Shown here: positions 6,812-9,961 of the stretch, in pieces | Layout of the letters: the number at the start of each line of letters is the position of its first letter | Position numbering within the stretch: position 1 is the stretch's first letter | DNA from: Syntrophaceae bacterium UBA2192 | Lineage (GTDB): Bacteria > Desulfobacterota > Syntrophia > Syntrophales > UBA2192 | NCBI GenBank assembly: GCA_002327315.1 | Contig: DCVI01000215.1 | Coordinates: forward strand, 7,842-17,802 | Direction of reading: 5' to 3' | Length of the DNA stretch: 9,961 nt | The notes under the pieces: model-generated | What the model was told of the DNA's origin: nothing | The model's database searches: none | Seen by the model: the letters and a program-made list of their open reading frames with translations, nothing else | Position numbers and translations under genes: made by a program

Positions 6812-6895
6812 GCTTGGCCATTGAATCCGTGCTGGCAGAATCTGTGACAGGAACTGTCCGGGAAGACGCGCTTGAGCGGCAAGGAGGGGGGACTG

Positions 6896-7309
6896 ATGGT
6901 TAATAAGGTGATTCTGGTCGGCAGGCTCGGGGCGGATCCCGAAGTGCGCTACATGCAGGACGGGACCATGGTAACGAACTTCCGGCTCGCCACGGACGAG
7001 CAGTGGAAGGACAAGAACGGGGAGAAGGTTCAGCGCACGGAGTGGCACCGGGTCGTCGCTTTTCGAAAACTGGCCGAGATCTGCGGGAATTATCTGTCCA
7101 AGGGAAGGCTCGTCTACATCGAGGGGAAGATGCAGACGAGATCCTGGGAAGACAAGGATGGACAGAAACGATTCACGACGGAGATCGTCGCATCCAACAT
7201 GCAGATGCTCGAGTCCAAAGGCGGCGGCCGGGAAGAAACCGGTGCCGGCAGCGGGGCGCCCCCCTATGGCGGAGGCGAGCAGCCCACTGACGAGGATGTG
7301 CCGTTCTGA
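6896..7309 (+). CDS. ssb: Single-stranded DNA-binding protein
   Basis: SSB coats single-stranded DNA as a tetramer during replication, recombination and repair and recruits partner proteins through its acidic tail. The 137-residue product has an OB-fold at about 1-107, starting MVNKVILVGRLGADPEVRY, with tryptophans W37, W50 and W84 in the places that stack on DNA in E. coli SSB (W40, W54, W88). A Gly-rich linker (about 109-129) leads to the tail TDEDVPF, matching the conserved DDDIPF-type interaction tip. I chose the ATG at 6896 because AAGGAGG (6881-6887) lies eight bases upstream. The in-frame TTG at 6872 would place that site inside the gene and add eight residues absent from the family. 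The leader is long and structured, and a terminator follows. Confidence 0.97.
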   Translation: MVNKVILVGRLGADPEVRYMQDGTMVTNFRLATDEQWKDKNGEKVQRTEWHRVVAFRKLAEICGNYLSKGRLVYIEGKMQTRSWEDKDGQKRFTTEIVASNMQMLESKGGGREETGAGSGAPPYGGGEQPTDEDVPF

Positions 7310-7313
7310 AGAC

Positions 7314-7341
7314 AGGCGAAAGGCGAAAGGCTAAAGGCAGG
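7314..7341 (+). repeat. 7-bp tandem repeat after ssb
   Basis: AGGCGAA, AGGCGAA, AGGCTAA and a degenerate AGGCAGG follow one another directly, starting four bases after the ssb stop codon and running into the terminator stem. Confidence 0.7.
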
Positions 7342-7374
7342 AAAGCCCGGGTGCGTGACCGGGCTTTCCTTTTT
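7339..7374 (+). terminator. Intrinsic terminator of ssb
   Basis: GGAAAGCCCGG (7340-7350) pairs perfectly with CCGGGCTTTCC (7359-7369) around GTGCGTGA, followed by TTTTT. It ends ssb transcription. It may also act on the convergent tatA transcript, although the T-run on that side is interrupted. Confidence 0.88.
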
Positions 7375-7452
7375 GCGCTGTAGAGGGATTTGCGTTCGGC
7401 AACCTTCAGGACGCAGGGTTTGCTGCCCCTCCTTTGCCCGACGGGATCGGAG

Positions 7453-7632
7453 CTACTTCTTGTCCTCGAGCTTCTTCGCTTCGGCTTCTTCCTCGCCTTC
7501 CTTGGAGGACTTCTTGAAATTCCGGATCCCCTTGCCGATGGCGCCCCCGATTTCGGGGAGTTTCCCCGCCCCGAAGACGATGAGGATGATGACGAGGATG
7601 ATGATCAGCTCTGGCATTCCCAATCCAAACAT
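7453..7632 (-). CDS. tatA: Twin-arginine translocase subunit TatA/E
   Basis: TatA oligomers form the membrane passage of the twin-arginine pathway, which exports folded proteins. The 59-residue product has the full family signature: MFGLGMPELI, one hydrophobic helix at about 8-20, the FGAGKLPEIG hinge (20-29), an amphipathic helix GGAIGKGIRNFKKS (29-42) and a charged Glu/Lys tail. The length is at the short end for TatA and supports TatA/E rather than TatB. The ATG at 7632 has AAGGAGA (7647-7641) eight bases upstream, an excellent site. It lies 65 bases after rodZ, with a strong G/C hairpin between them. No tatB or tatC is adjacent, so other Tat parts must be elsewhere. Confidence 0.93.
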   Translation of the reverse strand: MFGLGMPELIIILVIILIVFGAGKLPEIGGAIGKGIRNFKKSSKEGEEEAEAKKLEDKK

Positions 7633-7656
7633 GATTCCTGTCTCCTTGCATTCGAT

Positions 7657-7699
7657 GCGCCCCCCCCGCCTGATGGCGGGGGGGGCGCGATAATTTTTT
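7657..7699 (+). terminator. Perfect 14-bp G/C hairpin between rodZ and tatA
   Basis: GCG-C8-GCC (7657-7670) pairs perfectly with GGC-G8-CGC (7675-7688) around a TGAT loop. On the plus strand TAATTTTTT follows, which is the layout of an intrinsic terminator, although no plus-strand gene ends here. On the minus strand it sits between the rodZ stop and the tatA ribosome binding site, without a T-run after it. Confidence 0.7.
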
Positions 7700-8648
7700 A
7701 TTCCGTGGCCGGTTTCGTGACCGGTTCCGGCTCCTGGGGTTTCTTCTTCTCCGTGCGTTTTCCCTCCGGGTAGACCAGGTGTATCACTTCGCCGCGCTTC
7801 CCGGGGCTCCCCAGGGATTGTCCCTGAAAGGTGATCTGGACACCGCCCGCGTTTCCGAGATCGACGGTGATCCTCTCCTTCGCCTCGGTCGTCAGCTTTT
7901 CCCCCGCCTGCATGAGTTTTTGCACGGTCGGCGTCTTGTCGGCCTTCACCTGGACCCAGGCCGCTTCGGTGGCCTCGATCGTCAGGCTGAGGGCTCCCGC
8001 GGCAGGCGGTGCCGGCGGTGGCGGCTCCTTCTTCTGCGCGGGGGGCGGGGCCTCCGGCTTCTTTTCCTCCGGGGCGACCGTTTGCGTCGGGGCCTGTTGC
8101 TGCGGGGCCGCGTCCGGCTGCTGAACCGCGGGGGCCTGCGGCGTTTCGACGGGGGGAGTCTCCGGCGGTTTTTCCACCGGCTTTACGGCCTCCCGGACCG
8201 CCGATTTTACCGGGACGGGCTTTTCATTGCCATCCTGGAAAACATAGATGCCCAGGATCACGACCACGGCCAGCGTCAGGACAGCCCAGCCGAGCCTGCT
8301 TCCCATGCTTCCCAGTCTGTCGAAAATGGCATTTTCCGCGCGCGCCTCTCGGACCTGCTCCTTCGGCGGTTCGGGAGGAGGGGCGGGCATGGTCTTTTCA
8401 ATATATTTAGCGTATCGCGCCAGGATCGGGCCTGCATCCACCCCCAGAAGCCCCGCATAGGTTTTGACGAAGGTCTTTGTGTAGACGGGTTCCGGCAAAT
8501 CCTCAAAGCTGCCGCTCTCGATGGATTCCAGGAAAGACGGCCGGATCTTGTACCGGCTGGATATGTCTTCCAGCCGGAGGCCTTTCGATTCCCGGATGCG
8601 TTTCAGCTCCTGGAAAAACTCGTCTCTCTGCAGCTCCGTTTTATCCAC
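7698..8648 (-). CDS. rodZ: RodZ-like cell-shape protein (HTH plus DUF4115)
   Basis: RodZ is a bitopic inner-membrane protein that links MreB filaments to the elongation machinery and so helps set cell shape. The order of domains fits: a cytoplasmic Xre-like helix-turn-helix fold (about 9-80, with GLRLEDISSRYKIRPSFLESIE), a juxtamembrane segment, one membrane helix (about 119-137), a Pro/Ala/Gln-rich periplasmic spacer (about 144-217) and a C-terminal DUF4115 beta domain (about 218-294, containing EAAWVQVKAD). A short Lys/Pro/Glu-rich tail ends the 316 residues. The start is GTG; upstream the frame closes at a stop within nine codons without another start, and AGG lies seven bases before it. 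It is followed by tatA on the same strand and diverges from the phosphatase gene. A transcription-factor role is unlikely given the membrane helix. Confidence 0.88.
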   Translation of the reverse strand: MDKTELQRDEFFQELKRIRESKGLRLEDISSRYKIRPSFLESIESGSFEDLPEPVYTKTFVKTYAGLLGVDAGPILARYAKYIEKTMPAPPPEPPKEQVREARAENAIFDRLGSMGSRLGWAVLTLAVVVILGIYVFQDGNEKPVPVKSAVREAVKPVEKPPETPPVETPQAPAVQQPDAAPQQQAPTQTVAPEEKKPEAPPPAQKKEPPPPAPPAAGALSLTIEATEAAWVQVKADKTPTVQKLMQAGEKLTTEAKERITVDLGNAGGVQITFQGQSLGSPGKRGEVIHLVYPEGKRTEKKKPQEPEPVTKPATE

Positions 8649-8755
8649 GGTTTTGCCTGTATGCCTCCCCCATCATCGAGTTTTGGCTAGGAGTATCACC
8701 AATTTGCGAGGTGCGCAACAGAAAATGTCCCGGCCTCCCGGGGGTGGTTTTTCTC

Positions 8756-8784
8756 TTCACAGGAGAGTCACGATGAGATAAGGT
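8756..8784 (+). promoter_or_regulatory. Weak candidate promoter for the phosphatase gene
   Basis: TTCACA (8756-8761) and TAAGGT (8779-8784) are 17 bases apart. The -35 box matches five of six consensus bases and the -10 box only three, though it keeps TA and the final T. It overlaps the minigene at 8773-8781; if it is the real promoter, that minigene would not be transcribed from it. Confidence 0.25.
8761..8781 (+). other. SD-equipped two-codon minigene ATG-AGA-TAA
   Basis: AGGAG (8761-8765) is seven bases before ATG (8773), which is followed by AGA and the stop TAA (8779-8781). The phosphatase start, 26 bases further on, is in a different frame and has no good ribosome binding site. It may be a translated leader minigene or a chance match. 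Confidence 0.35.
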
Positions 8785-8807
8785 AAGCCGCTTTTAACAA
8801 CATCCGG

Positions 8808-9635
8808 ATGGTGGCCATGGGATCGTACAGGGATTTTGCCGTGGAGATTGCCCTCGAGGCAGGGAAGTTCCTGAAGGGGAAATTCCACGAGACGCACGAC
8901 ATTACCTACAAGGGGGAGATCGACCTCGTCACGGAGGCCGACCGGGGTTGCGAGGCGCTGTTGATTGCCCGTATCGAAAAGGCCTTCCCGGGCCACGGGA
9001 TCCTGGCCGAAGAGACGAGGGGGGCGGCGGAGAGAAAGGCGTTCACCTGGATCATCGATCCCCTGGACGGGACGACGAACTATGCTCACCAGTATCCCGT
9101 GTTCTGCGTCTCCATCGCCCTGCAGTGCGATGGGGAGGTGATCGTCGGGGCGATCTGCAATCCCATGATGGAAGAGCTTTTCGTCGTCGAGAAGGGCAAG
9201 GGGGCCTTCCTGAACGGGAAGCGTCTTGCCGTCTCGGCTACCGTCGAGCTCACGAGGAGCCTCCTCTCCACGGGCTTTCCCTACGACATCCGGGTCAACC
9301 CTGACAACAACATCAACTATTTCAGTGCCATGGCTGTCCGGTCGCAAGCCATCCGCAGGGCAGGGGCGGCCGCTCTGGATCTGGCCTACGTGGCGGCAGG
9401 GCGCTTCGACGGCTTCTGGGAACTGAAGCTCCACCCCTGGGACACGGCGGCGGGATGCCTCATGGTCACCGAGGCAGGCGGGGTGGTGACGGACCTCTTC
9501 GGCGGGCCCTTCGATCTGTATTCGCCCCACATCCTGGCGACAAACGGAAGGATTCACGGGGCGATGGAAGACATCCTTCGCGCGACGGACCCGATGGATG
9601 CAAGGCTCAAGAAGGGACCGGGGATGCGGGGGTAG
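8808..9635 (+). CDS. suhB: Inositol monophosphatase family protein (SuhB-like)
   Basis: Enzymes of this family are magnesium-dependent, lithium-sensitive phosphatases that hydrolyse inositol 1-phosphate and related sugar phosphates; SuhB also takes part in rRNA antitermination in E. coli. The 275-residue product shows the metal and substrate motifs in order: DLVTEAD (39-45), ILAEETRG (65-72), WIIDPLDGTTNY (81-92, D84 and D87) and WDTAAGCLMVTEAGG (211-225, D212). IRRAGAAALDLAYVAAGRFDGFWE (182-205 region) is the usual core before the last motif. ATG at 8808, GTG at 8811 and ATG at 8817 are all possible starts; none has a convincing ribosome binding site. The substrate cannot be told from sequence; bisphosphatases such as CysQ or archaeal-type FBPase/IMPase share the fold. 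It appears monocistronic. Confidence 0.93.
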   Translation: MVAMGSYRDFAVEIALEAGKFLKGKFHETHDITYKGEIDLVTEADRGCEALLIARIEKAFPGHGILAEETRGAAERKAFTWIIDPLDGTTNYAHQYPVFCVSIALQCDGEVIVGAICNPMMEELFVVEKGKGAFLNGKRLAVSATVELTRSLLSTGFPYDIRVNPDNNINYFSAMAVRSQAIRRAGAAALDLAYVAAGRFDGFWELKLHPWDTAAGCLMVTEAGGVVTDLFGGPFDLYSPHILATNGRIHGAMEDILRATDPMDARLKKGPGMRG

Positions 9636-9648
9636 GAACGCAAAAGAA

Positions 9649-9684
9649 GTGTCTGAGTGCCTGAGTGTCTAAGTGTCTGAGTGA
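9649..9684 (+). repeat. 8-bp tandem repeat after suhB
   Basis: GTGTCTGA, GTGCCTGA, GTGTCTAA, GTGTCTGA and a partial GTGA are directly adjacent, starting 14 bases after the suhB stop codon. Units differ by single transitions. Confidence 0.8.
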
Positions 9685-9696
9685 AGAAATGAAGAA

Positions 9697-9735
9697 GTCA
9701 TGGCGAGCCGAGCCTCGCGAGGCGTGGCAATCTTC
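9697..9735. repeat. Palindromic dispersed repeat
   Basis: GTCATGGCGAG and GTGGCAATCTTC flank a perfect 12-bp palindrome, GCCTCGCGAGGC (9712-9723). The flanks resemble the GTCATTGCGAG...GGCAATCT intergenic repeats that I know from many proteobacterial genomes. Only one copy is in this window. Confidence 0.5.
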
Positions 9736-9746
9736 GTTTGTTATGA

Positions 9747-9783
9747 AAAGCCCCCGAGATCAAAGAACCGGGGGCTTTGTTTT
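9747..9783 (+). terminator. Intrinsic terminator, interrupted by the intron
   Basis: AAAGCCCCCG (9747-9756) pairs perfectly with CGGGGGCTTT (9769-9778) around a 12-base loop and is followed by GTTTT. It probably terminates suhB transcription. The group II intron begins at the next base, so any longer T-tract was split by the insertion. Confidence 0.85.
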
Positions 9784-9961
9784 GTGCGCCCAGCATGGGC
9801 GCAATCTTGGAGGTGCAAGTCCTCCCGTGAGTTGACCACAGCGAACGAAGCGAAGCGCAACTGCGTGAGGGTAACCGAGCGTGGGGAGGAAGCGTGGAGC
9901 GAAACCGCGGGCCGACGAACAGAAACCGGATATCAGGCGACGCCTGGCAGGGCGAGCGGGC
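9784..9961 (+). mobile_element. Group II intron, 5' end (domain I), continues past the window
   Basis: The sequence begins with the group II 5' splice-site consensus GTGCG and continues with a stem GCGCCC-AGCAT-GGGCGC (9786-9802), GGAGG...CCTCC, GTGAGGGTAACCGAGCG and GGAGCGAAACCGCGGGCCG. I recognise these as domain I of bacterial retroelement-type introns. Such introns are self-splicing ribozymes that usually encode a reverse transcriptase/maturase in domain IV and move by retrohoming. Only the first 178 bases are present, so whether the protein gene, domains V-VI and the 3' junction are intact cannot be judged. The subclass is not certain from this part. Confidence 0.85.

Larger units (their letters stand above)
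6460..6895. other. Divergent plsC-ssb control region without a gene
   Basis: This 436-base gap holds promoters facing both ways, an operator-like dyad at the plsC promoter, a leader hairpin GCGGTTGT (6653-6660) with ACAACCGC (6675-6682), and a 90-base imperfect inverted repeat. An open reading stretch at 6516-6737 has no ribosome binding site, overlaps these elements and resembles no family, so I do not call it a gene. Confidence 0.7.
9636..9746 (+). other. Intergenic stretch after suhB
   Basis: No gene is supported here. The stretch consists of an 8-bp tandem repeat and a palindromic dispersed repeat, both listed separately, followed by an AT-rich spacer before the terminator. Confidence 0.7.

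Noticed and set aside
6835..6870. Sigma54 promoter near TGGCAG before ssb
   Set aside because: The GG and GC elements are not at the required spacing.
7779..8690. Plus-strand open frame of 303 codons opposite rodZ
   Set aside because: It is very rich in Arg, Gly and Leu where rodZ encodes its Pro/Ala/Gln spacer, as expected for a shadow frame.
8757..9557. Minus-strand open frame opposite suhB
   Set aside because: The suhB frame on the other strand has all family motifs; this frame has none.
1..9961. CRISPR array, tRNA or rRNA genes
   Set aside because: No regularly spaced direct repeats with unique spacers, and no cloverleaf or rRNA consensus, were seen on either strand.

Overview
The window is GC-rich chromosomal DNA from a Gram-negative bacterium with ordinary housekeeping genes. 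The gene set (RodZ, TatA, FtsK, RimO, SlyD-type FKBP, stand-alone SEC-C peptide), the intergenic 7-8 bp mini-tandem repeats and the group II intron suggest a deltaproteobacterium (Desulfobacterota, perhaps Syntrophales-like). This placement is an inference from style and gene content, not from a search.

Layout. Positions 1-162 hold two hairpins and no gene. At 163-852 (-) lies a TrhA/hemolysin III membrane protein, divergent from a SlyD-type FKBP prolyl isomerase (1036-1485, +) that has a terminator-like hairpin in its leader. A strong terminator follows, then a 53-residue SEC-C zinc-binding peptide (1677-1838, +). Convergent to it is a minus-strand block read plsC (6459-5716), then ftsK (5555-3288), then rimO (3286-1943). 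ftsK and rimO are one base apart and rimO starts with TTG, so they look translationally coupled. The 436-base region 6460-6895 separates plsC from ssb (6896-7309, +). It carries a sigma70-like promoter on each strand, an 18-base perfect dyad of CTGT-N8-ACAG form over the plsC -35 box, and a structured ssb leader with a 90-base inverted repeat. ssb ends at an intrinsic terminator. Convergent to it is rodZ (8648-7698, -) followed by a short tatA gene (7632-7453, -); a perfect 14-bp G/C hairpin lies between them. An inositol monophosphatase family gene (8808-9635, +) diverges from rodZ. After it come an 8-bp tandem repeat, a dispersed palindromic repeat, an intrinsic terminator and, immediately after the T-tract, the 5' end of a group II intron that runs off the window.

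How the genes relate. The minus-strand genes concern the envelope and division: phospholipid synthesis (PlsC), chromosome translocation at the septum (FtsK), cell-shape control (RodZ) and protein export (TatA). RimO modifies ribosomal protein S12, the FKBP assists folding, and SSB serves replication and repair. I see no defence island, biosynthetic cluster or prophage. The items most worth a second look are intergenic: the intron sitting on a terminator, the SOS-box-like dyad, an SD-equipped two-codon minigene before the phosphatase gene, the GC hairpin between rodZ and tatA, and several small repeat families.
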